Assembly (NCBI RefSeq): GCF_900496975.1
Contig: NZ_UFQC01000029.1
Coordinates: forward strand, 1-64,000
Direction of reading: 5' to 3'
From: Achromobacter veterisilvae
Lineage (GTDB): Bacteria > Pseudomonadota > Gammaproteobacteria > Burkholderiales > Burkholderiaceae_B
DNA length: 64,000 nt
Every line of letters starts with the position of its first letter. Within the stretch, counting starts at the first letter, position 1. The translations under genes were made by a program, and so were the position numbers. The notes under the pieces are model-generated. The model saw only the letters and a list, made by a program, of their open reading frames with translations, was not told where the DNA came from and made no database searches. Positions 28,830-38,132 of the stretch are shown one piece after another.

Positions 28830-30374
28830 TCATCGGGCGCCGCCCTTCGGGGACGGCCAGTAGCGTTGCTTGACCAGGCGCTTGAGCAGCTTGCCCGTCT
28901 CGGTGCGCGGCATGTCGGTGGAGAAATCCACGCTCTTGGGGCACTTGATGGGCGAGATCCGCTCGCGGCAATAGGCGATCAACTGCTGCGCCAGGTCCGG
29001 GCCGGCGGAGGCAGGATCGCGAAGCTGCACCACCGCCTTGACCTCTTCGCCGAATTCGTCGTTCGGCACGCCGACCACCGCGACGTCGGCCACCGCCGGA
29101 TGCAGGCACAGCAGGTTCTCCGCTTCCTGGGGATAGATGTTGACGCCGCCCGACACGATCATGTTGGACAGGCGGTCGGTCAGGTACAGGTAGCCGTCCG
29201 CGTCCAGGTGCCCGATGTCGCCATAAGTCGCCCAGCCGCGCGCGTTGTGGGCGCCGCGCGTCTTTTCCGGATCCTTGTGGTATTCGAAGGTGCCGCCGCC
29301 GGAAAAGTAGATGACTCCCGGCTGCCCCGGCGGCAATTCGCGCAGGCCGTCCTCGCTCATGATGTGCACCTGGCCGAATTCCGGCCGGCCGACCGAACCG
29401 CGGTGCGCAAGCCATTCCTCGGAACCGAGCGAGGTCCGGCCGACCAGTTCGGTGCCGCTGTAGTACTCGTACAGGATCGGGCCCCACCATCCGATCATGG
29501 CCTCCTTGACCTCGGCCGGGCACGGCGCGGCGGCATGCACCGCGTAGCGCAGCGAAGACAGATCGTGGCGCGCGCGCTCCGCCTCGGGCAGGCGCAGCAG
29601 GCGGATGAACATGGTCGGCACCCATTGGGAATGGGTGACGCCGTGGGCGGCGATGGCCGCCAGCGCCCCGGCGGGGTCGAATTTTTCCATCATGACGCAA
29701 GTGCCGCCGGCCCGCAGCGCGGCCATGTTCCAGCGCACCGGCGCCGCGTGGTAGAACGGCGCGGTGGAAAGATAGACCGTATTGCGGTCGAACGCCTTCC
29801 AGGCACTGCTGGGCGCGTCGCCGACCCGGAAGTACCGGTTCGCGACCGATAGCGGCCGCTTGATTCCCTTGGGCAGGCCAGTGGTGCCCGAGGAATACAG
29901 GAAATCCGTGCCTTCAGGGGTCTGCGGCAAGCGGACGTCGTCGGCATGGCGGCCGGCCCAGGCTTCGTATTCCACCGCGCCGGCATCGGCGCCGTCCACG
30001 CAGATACGCAGCACGCCGCGCGCGTCCAGGCCGCGCGCATCCGTTTCGCCGCGGGTGCATTCCGAATAGAACAGCGCCCGCGCATCGCTGTTCTCGATGA
30101 GGTAGCCCGCCTCTTCGCGCTTCAGATGGCGGCTGATGGTGGTGTAGTACAGGCCGATGCGATGGGCGGCCCAGAGCAGTTCAAAATAGCAGGGATGGTT
30201 TTCCAGGAAGACCGCGATCACGTCGCCGGGTTGCAGCCCGGCTTCCAGCAGGGCCGCCGCGCACTTGCGGCTGCGCAACTCCAGTTCGCGCCAGGTGACG
30301 GTCTTTCCGGAGGGGATCATGCGGTAGGCAATGCGCTCCGGCATTTCCCGGGCATGGGCTTCGAGTGGTGACAT
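28830..30374 (-). CDS. AMP-forming acyl-CoA synthetase
   Basis: 514 residues of the ANL superfamily. It adenylates a carboxylic acid and transfers it to CoA. The P-loop motif YSSGTTGLPKGIKRPL is near residue 173, the YLTDRLSNMIVSGGVNIYPQ hinge region near 395, and the catalytic lysine region TETGKLLKRLVK lies near the C-terminus. It probably activates the acid brought in with the help of the Bug receptors encoded upstream. The substrate is not deducible. Confidence 0.9.
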   Translation of the reverse strand: MSPLEAHAREMPERIAYRMIPSGKTVTWRELELRSRKCAAALLEAGLQPGDVIAVFLENHPCYFELLWAAHRIGLYYTTISRHLKREEAGYLIENSDARALFYSECTRGETDARGLDARGVLRICVDGADAGAVEYEAWAGRHADDVRLPQTPEGTDFLYSSGTTGLPKGIKRPLSVANRYFRVGDAPSSAWKAFDRNTVYLSTAPFYHAAPVRWNMAALRAGGTCVMMEKFDPAGALAAIAAHGVTHSQWVPTMFIRLLRLPEAERARHDLSSLRYAVHAAAPCPAEVKEAMIGWWGPILYEYYSGTELVGRTSLGSEEWLAHRGSVGRPEFGQVHIMSEDGLRELPPGQPGVIYFSGGGTFEYHKDPEKTRGAHNARGWATYGDIGHLDADGYLYLTDRLSNMIVSGGVNIYPQEAENLLCLHPAVADVAVVGVPNDEFGEEVKAVVQLRDPASAGPDLAQQLIAYCRERISPIKCPKSVDFSTDMPRTETGKLLKRLVKQRYWPSPKGGAR

Positions 30375-30392
30375 GGTTGACCTCGTTGTCGG

Positions 30393-31253
30393 TTACTGCG
30401 CCAGGCCGGCGACCCCGTTGCTCAGCACCACCGTATTGCGCTCGTGGGCCAGGACGCGAAATTGCAGGTGGGCGCCGTCGCGCCAGATCTCCGCGCGCAG
30501 CGTTTCGCCCGGAAAGACCGGAGCGGAAAATCGGGCGGAGATGCCGGCGAGCCGTTGGGTCCCCGCCGGCGCGCAGGCCCGCAGCAAGGCGCGCGCCGCC
30601 ATGCCATAGGTGCACAGGCCGTGCAGGATGGGCCGGTCGAAACCGGCGGCGCGCGCCATGTGCGGCAAGGCATGGACCGGGTTGAGGTCGCCGTTCAGCC
30701 GGTACAGCAAGGCTTGCTGGGCAAGCGTCGGCAAAAGCACCGCGCAGTCGGGCTCGCGGTCCGGAACGGGCGGAAGGGCCTGCGGCGGCTCATCGCCCTG
30801 GCCGAAGCCGCCGTCGGCCCGGCAGAACGACACGTGCTCCACCGTGGCCAGGGGCCTGCCGCTGCCGGCGTCCGAAATGTCCCGCACCGTCACCACCAGC
30901 GCGCCCTTGCCCGCGCCCTTGTCCACCACGCGCGTGACCCGGGTCTGGCTGCGCACGGCGCCGGCCGCGGCCAGCGGGGCGTGGAAAGTCATGCGATGCT
31001 CGCCGTGCAGGATCTTTACCCAGTCGATGCCGGTGGCCGGGTCCGCGGCCCAGCCGTTGGGCGCGCCGAGGGTGGCCAGGAAGGTAGGCACCACTGCCGT
31101 CCCCTCTTCATGCACGTAGCGAAATTCGTCGTCGTCGGCCGGATCGCCGCCATAGCCCAGGCCCAGGGCGTAGATCATGCAATCGCGCGCCGTATAGCGG
31201 TCGACGCGATCCTCGAATTTCCAGTTGCGCAGATTGTGATAGTCGATTGCCAT
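30393..31253 (-). CDS. MaoC-like enoyl-CoA hydratase (double hot-dog, type 2)
   Basis: 286 residues, two hot-dog halves. The N-terminal half has YALGLGYGGDPADDDEFRY, seen in type-2 enoyl-CoA hydratases of peroxisomal and steroid side-chain kind. The C-terminal half has the hydratase motif DLNPVHALPHMARAAGF followed by PILHGLCTYGMAARAL, which carry the catalytic Asp/His. It would hydrate an enoyl-CoA to the (R)-3-hydroxyacyl-CoA. It lies between the Bug receptor gene (with a hairpin in the gap) and the acyl-CoA ligase gene. Confidence 0.87.
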   Translation of the reverse strand: MAIDYHNLRNWKFEDRVDRYTARDCMIYALGLGYGGDPADDDEFRYVHEEGTAVVPTFLATLGAPNGWAADPATGIDWVKILHGEHRMTFHAPLAAAGAVRSQTRVTRVVDKGAGKGALVVTVRDISDAGSGRPLATVEHVSFCRADGGFGQGDEPPQALPPVPDREPDCAVLLPTLAQQALLYRLNGDLNPVHALPHMARAAGFDRPILHGLCTYGMAARALLRACAPAGTQRLAGISARFSAPVFPGETLRAEIWRDGAHLQFRVLAHERNTVVLSNGVAGLAQ

Positions 31254-31271
31254 CGCTCATGCCTCCTTGGG

Positions 31272-31299
31272 TGCCGGCGGCGCCTGCGCGCCGCCGGCA
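31272..31299 (-). other. Strong hairpin between Bug receptor gene and catabolic enzyme genes
   Basis: TGCCGGCGGCGC and GCGCCGCCGGCA are a perfect 12-base inverted repeat around CTGC, 6 bases after the stop of the Bug receptor gene. No T tract follows. It could shield the receptor mRNA 3' end or weaken read-through into the enzyme genes. Confidence 0.6.
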
Positions 31300-31305
31300 T
31301 TCTGG

Positions 31306-32289
31306 TCACTCCACCTTGATGCCGGCGGCCTTGATGATTTTTTCCCAGCGATCCTTCTCGGACCTGATAAAACCGTCGAATTCCGCCGGCGTGCCGCCGA
31401 GCGTGATTCCGCCCTGCTGGGCCAACTGTTTCTTCACTTCCTCGTCGCCCAGCACCGCGTTCAGTTCGGCATTCAGCCGCGCGACGATGGCCGGCGGCGT
31501 GCGGGCCGACACGAGCACGCCCAGCCAGGCGCCGACGTCGATGTCCGGATAGCCTTGCTCGGCCAGCGTCGGCACGTCCGGCAGGATCTGGCTGCGCTCC
31601 CGCGTGGTGACCGCCAATGCCCGCAGCCGGCCTGCCTTTACAAGGGGCGCGACCGTGATCACGTTTTCGACCGTGAAATCCACCTGGCCCGCCACCAGGT
31701 CGTTGGTCGCGGGCGCCGCGCCCTTGTACGGCACCGTGACGGCGGTGAAATCCAGGCGGTTCTTCAGCAGTTCCCCGCCAAGGTGCCCGGACGTCCCGAG
31801 CATGGACACCGCCATCGACAGGTTCCCCTGCTTTTTCCTGGCGTAGGCGCGGAACTCGGCCAGCGTCTTGAGCGGCGAATCGGCGTTGACCACCAGGGCG
31901 TTCGGCATGGTGATGATGCGGACCACCGGCGCGAAGTCGGACATGCCGTAGGGCAGCTTGCTGTACAGGGTGTAGTTCACCGCGTTCGGCCCGCTGCTGC
32001 CCATGACCATGGTGTAGCCGTCCGGCTCCGCTCGCAGCATGGCCTGCATGCCGAGGATGCCCGCCGCGCCGGGTACGTTCTCGACCACGACCGGCTGCCC
32101 GAGCCGCTCGGACAGTTTTTTCCCGACCACTCGGCTGGTGATGTCGAGGATTCCCCCCGGGGAACTGGGCGCGATCAGCCGGAGCGGTTTGTTGGGGTAG
32201 CCCTCGGCCGCGTGGGAAGCCAGCGTCGGGACTAAAAATGCCGTCAGGCCGGCCAGCAGCGCCAGCGCAACTTGCCTGCGAGTCTTCAT
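31306..32289 (-). CDS. Bug-family tripartite tricarboxylate transporter substrate-binding protein (second copy)
   Basis: 327 residues. A signal peptide (to about residue 28, ASHAAEGYP) precedes a TctC/Bug fold: YPNKPLRLIAPSSPGGILDI and VVENVPGAAGILGMQAMLRA are the hallmark N-terminal motifs. Periplasmic Bug proteins bind small carboxylates. AGGAGA lies before the ATG. It follows the other Bug gene by 14 bases. No membrane subunits (TctA/TctB) are in the window, as is usual for Bug receptors. Confidence 0.9.
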   Translation of the reverse strand: MKTRRQVALALLAGLTAFLVPTLASHAAEGYPNKPLRLIAPSSPGGILDITSRVVGKKLSERLGQPVVVENVPGAAGILGMQAMLRAEPDGYTMVMGSSGPNAVNYTLYSKLPYGMSDFAPVVRIITMPNALVVNADSPLKTLAEFRAYARKKQGNLSMAVSMLGTSGHLGGELLKNRLDFTAVTVPYKGAAPATNDLVAGQVDFTVENVITVAPLVKAGRLRALAVTTRERSQILPDVPTLAEQGYPDIDVGAWLGVLVSARTPPAIVARLNAELNAVLGDEEVKKQLAQQGGITLGGTPAEFDGFIRSEKDRWEKIIKAAGIKVE

Positions 32290-32303
32290 GGGAGTCTCCT
32301 GTG

Positions 32304-33269
32304 TCAATCCACTTTCATGCCGGTGGCGTCGACCACGCCTTGCCACTTCCGCACTTCGGCTTTCAGGAACGCCCTGGCCTCTTCCGGGCCGCCCGTCAGC
32401 GGACGGGCATAGATGCGGTCCATGAATTCCTGCACGTCGGGCTGCTTGTTGATATCGGCGACCGCGTCGGCCAGCCGTTCGAGGACGGGCGCCGGGATCC
32501 TGGCCGGCGCCGCCATGAAGTAGACCGCCTCCACGTCGTAACCCTTGAGGCCGGCTTCCTCGATGGTCGGCAGGTCCGGCATTGCCTTCATGCGCTCGCG
32601 GCCGGTCACGGCCAGCGCCTTGAGCTTCTTGGTCTGCACCAGCGGAATCGCCGTGGAGACGCTGCCGAACATCATGTCGACCGTGCCGGCCATCAGGTCG
32701 ACTTCCGCGGGCGACACGCCCTTGTAGGGAACATGGGTCATGTCGACGCCGGCCATGACTTTGAACAGTTCGCCCGCCAGGTGGATGGACGATCCCATGC
32801 CGGCCGAGCTGAAGGTCAGCTTGTTGCCGGGCCGCTTGGCCTGCCGGATCAGGTCGTCGACGCTGTTGAGGCTGGAGCCCGGCGGCACGACCAGGATGTT
32901 GGGGGTGGAAGCCACCATGCCGATCGGCATGAGGTCGCGCTCCCAGTCGTAGGGGTTGCGCTTCATGGCGGCGTTGGCCGCCACGTAATTGGCGGCCATT
33001 GCGATCGTGTAGCCGTCGGCCGGGGCCTGCGTCAGAGCCTGGATCGCGATGTTGCCGCCGGCGCCGGGACGGTTCTCCACGATGAACGTCTGGTTGAACC
33101 GTTCACCGAGTTTCCTGGCGTACAGGCGGGCGAGCAGGTCGGTGGCGCCGCCGGGCGCGAAGCCCACGTACAGGCGCACCGGCTTGTCGGGATAGGCGTC
33201 GGCGCCGCTGGCCGTCCCGACGACGGCCAGGCTCAGTACGGCGGCCAACAATCCCTTCAACGTAGTCAT
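32304..33269 (-). CDS. Bug-family tripartite tricarboxylate transporter substrate-binding protein (first copy)
   Basis: 321 residues with a signal peptide (to about residue 23, ASGADAYP). YPDKPVRLYVGFAPGGATDL and the VENRPGAGGNIAIQAL motif mark the Bug/TctC family. It is only moderately similar to its neighbour, so the two may bind different forms of one substrate or different substrates. First gene of the minus-strand catabolic operon, directly downstream of the shared divergent promoter region. Confidence 0.9.
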   Translation of the reverse strand: MTTLKGLLAAVLSLAVVGTASGADAYPDKPVRLYVGFAPGGATDLLARLYARKLGERFNQTFIVENRPGAGGNIAIQALTQAPADGYTIAMAANYVAANAAMKRNPYDWERDLMPIGMVASTPNILVVPPGSSLNSVDDLIRQAKRPGNKLTFSSAGMGSSIHLAGELFKVMAGVDMTHVPYKGVSPAEVDLMAGTVDMMFGSVSTAIPLVQTKKLKALAVTGRERMKAMPDLPTIEEAGLKGYDVEAVYFMAAPARIPAPVLERLADAVADINKQPDVQEFMDRIYARPLTGGPEEARAFLKAEVRKWQGVVDATGMKVD

Positions 33270-33304
33270 GAGTCGTCTCCTTCATTTTTTATAGAGAGAT
33301 GGGA

Positions 33305-33353
33305 ATGTCGGGCCAACTTATTCCGACATGCCGAAGAGTATAACGACATGTCG
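33305..33353. promoter_or_regulatory. Candidate operator: repeated CGACAT motif in the divergent promoter region
   Basis: ATGTCGG (33305-33311) and CCGACAT (33323-33329) are inverted 7-base repeats, and CGACATGTCG (33344-33353) is a perfect 10-base palindrome of the same core. All lie within 85 bases upstream of the first Bug gene. They probably bind a dimeric regulator; which one is unknown. Confidence 0.5.
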
Positions 33354-33393
33354 ATATTAATTGTCAATTTTTCCGGTGGTGTGTATATTTGTT

Positions 33394-33425
33394 CGGAATC
33401 TCGGAATAAATTCCATACTATTCCG
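33394..33425. promoter_or_regulatory. Candidate IclR-type operator: nested GGAAT/ATTCC inverted repeats
   Basis: Within 32 bases the half-sites run CGGAAT, GGAAT, ATTCC, ATTCCG, forming a nested, almost symmetric palindrome with the core GGAATAAATTCC. It is 77 bases before the SDR start. GGAAT-type palindromes are common IclR-family sites, and an IclR gene lies in the plus operon. Confidence 0.55.
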
Positions 33426-33501
33426 GCACCGCCGTAGCTCGGAAGATCGGATTCCGGGCCCGGGCACGCTGGACACCATTCGCTACAGGAGGGGAATCGA
33501 C

Positions 33502-34254
33502 ATGGACCTGCAACTCACCGGCAAAGTCGCCGTCATCACGGGTTCCGGCCGCGGAATCGGCTATGCATCGGCGCTGGCCCTGGCCCGGGAAGGCGCGCGC
33601 ATCGTCATCACCGACATCAACGCTGAATCGGTGCAGCAGGCGGTCGGCAGCCTGAAAGAGGCCGGCCACGCCGCCATCGGCGCCGTGCTCGACGTCTGCG
33701 ATCCCGGGCAGGTGCAGGCGATGGCCGAACAGGCGGTCCGTGAATTCGGCAGCATCGACATCCTGGTCAACAACGCCGGATTCACCCGCGACAAGTACTT
33801 GCTCAAGATGCCCGTCGAGGACTGGGATTCGGTGGTGGACACCATTCTCAAGGGCGCGTACTACTGCACCCGGGCAGCCCTGCCCTCGATGATGGAAAAC
33901 CGCTGGGGCCGCGTCATCAACATCGCCTCGCGGGCGCATTGGGGCAACCCCGGCCAGACCAACTATTCCGCCGCCAAGGCAGGCCTGATCGGCTTCACGC
34001 GCTCGCTCGCGCTGGAGCAGGGCAAGTTCAACATCACGGCCAATGCGATCGCGCCGGGCCTGATCGAGACCCCCCTGGTGCGTGGCCTGTCCACGTATGA
34101 AACGCTGCGCGCCAACGCCTTGGCGCGCCAGCCGGTGGGACGGCTGGGCGCGGTCGAGGACATCGCCGACGCGGTGGCGTTCCTGGCTTCCGGCCGGGCC
34201 TCCTTCATTACCGGCGAACTGCTGCACGTGACCGGCGGCCGCTACGCTTCGTAA
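33502..34254 (+). CDS. SDR-family oxidoreductase (FabG-like 3-hydroxyacyl-CoA dehydrogenase)
   Basis: 250 residues, classical short-chain dehydrogenase. TGSGRGIGYASALALA is the cofactor motif (residues 14 onward), NNAG near 90, and the catalytic Ser plus YSAAK (Tyr/Lys) near 155-159. It probably oxidises a 3-hydroxyacyl-CoA made by the MaoC hydratases; reduction is equally possible chemically. AGGAGGGG lies 8 bases upstream of the ATG. First gene of the plus-strand catabolic operon. Confidence 0.88.
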   Translation: MDLQLTGKVAVITGSGRGIGYASALALAREGARIVITDINAESVQQAVGSLKEAGHAAIGAVLDVCDPGQVQAMAEQAVREFGSIDILVNNAGFTRDKYLLKMPVEDWDSVVDTILKGAYYCTRAALPSMMENRWGRVINIASRAHWGNPGQTNYSAAKAGLIGFTRSLALEQGKFNITANAIAPGLIETPLVRGLSTYETLRANALARQPVGRLGAVEDIADAVAFLASGRASFITGELLHVTGGRYAS

Positions 34255-34283
34255 CCCCCCTCCCCGGAATCCGATACGCCATC

Positions 34284-34781
34284 ATGCAAAGCCTTCCCTC
34301 CGCCGGCCCGCCAGCGCTTCCGGCCGGCTCCGCCCCGCAAGCGCTGGAAGTCGGCCACACTTTCCTATCGGCCGGGCGCACCGTCACCGAGAGCGACATC
34401 GTCAACTTCGCCTGCCTGTCGGGCGATTTCAACCGCCTGCACGTCGACCGGGAGTACGCCAGCGGCACGCCGTTCGGCCAGCGGATCGCGCACGGCCTTC
34501 TGGTCCTGTCCATCCTTTCGGGCCTGACCACCCAGTCCGACGGCTACCGCCGCCTGGAACCCTATGTGCTGGCGCTGATCGACATCAATTGCCGGTTCCC
34601 CAAGCCCACGTTCATCGGCGATACCATCGTCGTCCGGGTGAGCGTGGTGGATAAAACCGCGCAATACCGGCCCGGCAAGGACAAGGTGGTGTTCCGGCGC
34701 GAAGCCATCAACCAACGCGGCGAAGTGGTGGTCCAGGCCAACTTCGCAATGCTGATGCGGCCAATGGAGGCAAACGCATGA
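34284..34781 (+). CDS. MaoC-family dehydratase (single hot-dog)
   Basis: 165 residues. The hot-dog hydratase motif reads SGDFNRLHVDREYASGTPFG followed by QRIAHGLLVLSILSGL: the catalytic Asp/His and overhang loop of (R)-specific enoyl-CoA hydratases. It differs from the double hot-dog protein of the divergent operon. It overlaps the next gene by ATGA. Confidence 0.88.
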   Translation: MQSLPSAGPPALPAGSAPQALEVGHTFLSAGRTVTESDIVNFACLSGDFNRLHVDREYASGTPFGQRIAHGLLVLSILSGLTTQSDGYRRLEPYVLALIDINCRFPKPTFIGDTIVVRVSVVDKTAQYRPGKDKVVFRREAINQRGEVVVQANFAMLMRPMEANA

Positions 34782-36874
34782 AGCCCTTCGCAGACTTGAC
34801 CCGCTTCACCAACCCGCGCAACGTGGCCGTGGTGGGGGCGTCCGCCCGCGAGGCTAGCCAGGGACGCCGCCTGTACGACAACCTGGTTCTGCACTCGGCC
34901 GTGCCGGGCGAGGTCTTCGCCGTCAACCCCGCCTACGAGGAAATCGGCGGGCGGCCCTGCTGGCCTTCGATCAGCGCGCTGCCCGAGGCCGACATCGACG
35001 TGGCCCTGATCATGATCAACGCCTCGCTGGTGCTCGACGCCCTGAAGCAATGCGCGGCGCGCGGCATTCCGTTCGCCGTCGTCATGACTTCCGGCTTCTC
35101 CGAAGCAGGCGAGGAAGGCCAGCGCCTCGAACGCGAAATCGCCGAGCTGTGCCGCGCCACCGGCCTGCACGTCTACGGGCCGAACTGTCCCGGCTTCGTC
35201 AACGTGCGCGACCGGCTCGGCATGACGTTCTCGCCGGCCTTCAAAGACGATTTGAACGCGGGCGCCATCGGCCTGGCGACGCAGGGCGGCGGGCTGGGGC
35301 GCAATCTGCTGCAGGGCCTGTCCCATGGCCAGGGCGTGGGGCTGTGGTTCTCCGCCGGCAACGAGGTCGACCTGGAGATTCCCGATTTCATCGCGCACAT
35401 GGCCAACGATCCGCAAATCCGCGTGATCGCCCTGCTGATGGAAGGCGTCAAGAACGGCCGCCGCCTGACCTCGGCGCTGGAACTGGCCCGCGCGCGGAAC
35501 AAGCCGGTGGTCGTGCTGAAGATCGGCCATTCGGAAGCCGGCGTGCGCGCCGCCCAGTCGCATACCGCGTCGGTGGCCGGCTCGGCCGCCGTCAACAGCG
35601 CCGTGTTCCGCCAGTTCGGCGCGATCGAGGTGGACGATCTGGACCAACTGCTGGCGACGGCCCGCCTGCTGACCCGGATCACGCCCAAGAGCGGCAATGG
35701 GTTGTGCATCTACACCTTCTCGGGCGGAACCGCCGCGCTTGCAGCCGATATCGCGGGCGGAGCCGGCCTGCCGATGGCGGCGTTCGCCCCCGCCACCAAG
35801 GCGGCCCTGCGCAAGCTGCTTCCGGACTTCGCGAGCATCGACAATCCGGTCGACACCACCGCCGATATCCTGCGCAACCAACAGGCCTCGGTCGAATGCC
35901 TGCGGATCCTGTGCGCCGACCCGGGGGTCGGCACGGTCCTGTTCCCGATCCCGATGGACTACGGCGCCATCACCGACGGCATGGCCCAGGCCATCGCCAC
36001 CGTGGCGGCCGAGACCGACACGCTGATCGTCCCGGTCTGGATGAGCCGGCGCCTGGGCGGCGGCTTCCAACTGCTGGAAACGGAAGGCCTGCTGCCCTTC
36101 CTGGCGCTGTCGGACGCGATCGCGGTCCTGGCCAAGGCCGTCCCCTGGAAAACGCCGGCGGTCCAGCCCGCGCCCTCCAGTCCTCCAGCGGCCGCAGCGG
36201 CCAGCGGAGGCCGCATGCTCAGCGAAGCGGCCGCCAAGTCCCTGCTGCGCGAAGCCGGCCTGCCGGTTCCGCAGGGCGTGGTGGTCGCAAACGCGGAAGA
36301 AGCGGCCGAGCAGGCCGCCCGCCTGGGCTTTCCCGTGGTAATGAAAGTGGTCAGCGCGCAGATCGCGCACAAGACCGAGGCCGGTGGCGTCAGGCTGAAC
36401 ATCGCCAGCGCCGGCGCGGCCCGCGAGGCCCACGCGGCGATCCTGGACTCGGTGGCGCGCCGCTGCCCCGAAGCGAAGGTCGACGGCATTCTGGTCGAGC
36501 GCATGCTGCCGCCCGGAGGCCGCGAGGTGCTGGTCGGCGTGCACCGGGACGCGGCGTTCGGCCTCGTGCTGACGTTCGGCCTGGGCGGTATCTTCGTCGA
36601 GACCATCCGCGACGTGGCGCACCGCATGATTCCCTTGTCGCGGGACGATGCCCGCGCGCTCGTGCGGGAGATCGAATACGTCGAAATACTGGAAGGCGTG
36701 CGCGGGCAGGCGCCGGCCGATTTCGACGCCCTGGAAGACCTGATCGTGCGGGTCTCGGACTTCGCCTGGCAACATCGCGAAGTCCTGCACGAGATGGAAC
36801 TCAACCCGGTATGGGTCGGCGCGGCGGGACAGGGCGCAATGCCGCTGGACGCGCTGATCGGCTACGCCGGCTAG
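34778..36874 (+). CDS. Acyl-CoA synthetase, NDP-forming type (CoA-binding plus ATP-grasp)
   Basis: 698 residues. Order: CoA-binding Rossmann domain (NVAVVGASAREASQGRRLYD, about 10-130), two succinyl-CoA-synthetase-like ligase domains with the phosphohistidine loop SHTASVAGSAAV near 265, and a C-terminal ATP-grasp domain (GFPVVMKVVSAQIAHKTEAG near 520). Such enzymes link acyl-CoA and ATP with ADP as product. It is a second acid-activating enzyme in the locus, distinct in mechanism from the AMP-forming ligase of the other arm. Confidence 0.88.
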   Translation: MKPFADLTRFTNPRNVAVVGASAREASQGRRLYDNLVLHSAVPGEVFAVNPAYEEIGGRPCWPSISALPEADIDVALIMINASLVLDALKQCAARGIPFAVVMTSGFSEAGEEGQRLEREIAELCRATGLHVYGPNCPGFVNVRDRLGMTFSPAFKDDLNAGAIGLATQGGGLGRNLLQGLSHGQGVGLWFSAGNEVDLEIPDFIAHMANDPQIRVIALLMEGVKNGRRLTSALELARARNKPVVVLKIGHSEAGVRAAQSHTASVAGSAAVNSAVFRQFGAIEVDDLDQLLATARLLTRITPKSGNGLCIYTFSGGTAALAADIAGGAGLPMAAFAPATKAALRKLLPDFASIDNPVDTTADILRNQQASVECLRILCADPGVGTVLFPIPMDYGAITDGMAQAIATVAAETDTLIVPVWMSRRLGGGFQLLETEGLLPFLALSDAIAVLAKAVPWKTPAVQPAPSSPPAAAAASGGRMLSEAAAKSLLREAGLPVPQGVVVANAEEAAEQAARLGFPVVMKVVSAQIAHKTEAGGVRLNIASAGAAREAHAAILDSVARRCPEAKVDGILVERMLPPGGREVLVGVHRDAAFGLVLTFGLGGIFVETIRDVAHRMIPLSRDDARALVREIEYVEILEGVRGQAPADFDALEDLIVRVSDFAWQHREVLHEMELNPVWVGAAGQGAMPLDALIGYAG

Positions 36875-36926
36875 GGCCCGTCAACTCTCGAAGCAGCCTC
36901 GCACAGGCCCCAACCCAGGATACGCC

Positions 36927-38081
36927 ATGGATTTCTCACTGGACTCTACCCAGACCGAACTGCGCGACTCGCTGCGCCGCTACCTGGCGGCGGAAGTGGC
37001 GCCCATCGTCAACCGCTACGAAGCCGAAGCCCGCATGGTGCCGCAGGAAATGGTCGAGGCCATGCGCGATTTCGGCCTGCTGGGCGGCATGCTGCAGGAA
37101 AAGGACGGCGGCTATGGCCTGCCCATGATGACGTACGGCATGCTGATCGCCGAACTGGCGCGCGTGTGGCCTTCGCTGCGCAGCATCGTCAGCACCAGCA
37201 ACCTGGCGGCGTCGGTGCTCAGCGACGGCGGCTCGCCCTACCTGAAGGAAAAATACCTGCCGCGCGTGCTGTCCGGCGAGGCGATCGCCAGCTTCGCGCT
37301 GAGCGAGCCCAACATCGGCTCCGACGCGGCGAATATCGAAACCCGCGCGGTCGAAACGGAAACGGGCTGGCGGGTCAACGGCCGCAAGCTTTACATCAGC
37401 CTGGGAACCGTGTGCGAACTGGGCGTGGTATTCGTGCAAACCCAGCGCAAGAGCGGCGAGCGCGGCGTGTCCTGCCTGCTGTTCGAACGCGCCATGGCCG
37501 GCTTCTCGTCCAGCCCCATCTCCAAGATGGGCATGCTGAGCTGCCCGCTGGGCGAGCTGCTGTTCGAGGACGTCGAGATCCCGGCGGCCAACCTGATCGG
37601 AACCGAAGGAAAGGGCTTCGCGCTGGCCAAGAAATACCTCAACATCGGCCGCTGCGTGGTCGCCTTCTCCGCCCTGGGCATCGCCGAGGCGGCCTATGAG
37701 GCGGCGGTAAAATACGCGGGCGATCGAGTTCAGTTCGGCCGGCCGATAGGCGGATTCCAGCTCGTGCAGCAGTTGGTCGCCGACATGATGACGCTGGTCG
37801 AGACCTCTCGCCTGCTGTGCTGGCGCGCCGCCGATGCGCTGGATCGTGGCGCCCCCGACAGCCAGATGCTATGTTCGATGGCCAAGCGCCACGCCACCGA
37901 CGCCGTGCTGCGCGTGGCGGAGATGTCGATGCAGGTGCACGGCGGCGCCGGCTATACCAGCCTGTTCCCCGTCGAACGCCATTACCGCGATGCCCGCCAC
38001 CTGAGCATCGCCGAAGGCACCAACCAGATTCAGGCCCTGCTCATGGCGCAAAGCGTCTTAGGCATATCCGCGTTGAAATGA
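36927..38081 (+). CDS. Acyl-CoA dehydrogenase
   Basis: 384 residues, FAD-dependent. SFALSEPNIGSDAANI is the FAD/substrate motif, with Asn-Ile in place of the common Gly-Ala. The C-terminal IAEGTNQIQALLMAQ keeps the catalytic Glu of short/medium-chain enzymes, unlike the dehydrogenase in the divergent operon. It follows the synthetase gene by 52 bases. The two dehydrogenases of the locus probably act on different intermediates. Confidence 0.9.
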   Translation: MDFSLDSTQTELRDSLRRYLAAEVAPIVNRYEAEARMVPQEMVEAMRDFGLLGGMLQEKDGGYGLPMMTYGMLIAELARVWPSLRSIVSTSNLAASVLSDGGSPYLKEKYLPRVLSGEAIASFALSEPNIGSDAANIETRAVETETGWRVNGRKLYISLGTVCELGVVFVQTQRKSGERGVSCLLFERAMAGFSSSPISKMGMLSCPLGELLFEDVEIPAANLIGTEGKGFALAKKYLNIGRCVVAFSALGIAEAAYEAAVKYAGDRVQFGRPIGGFQLVQQLVADMMTLVETSRLLCWRAADALDRGAPDSQMLCSMAKRHATDAVLRVAEMSMQVHGGAGYTSLFPVERHYRDARHLSIAEGTNQIQALLMAQSVLGISALK

Positions 38082-38132
38082 CCGGCCACGCGAAGATCCG
38101 GGCCGGTTCATCACTTCTCACTCCGACACTCT

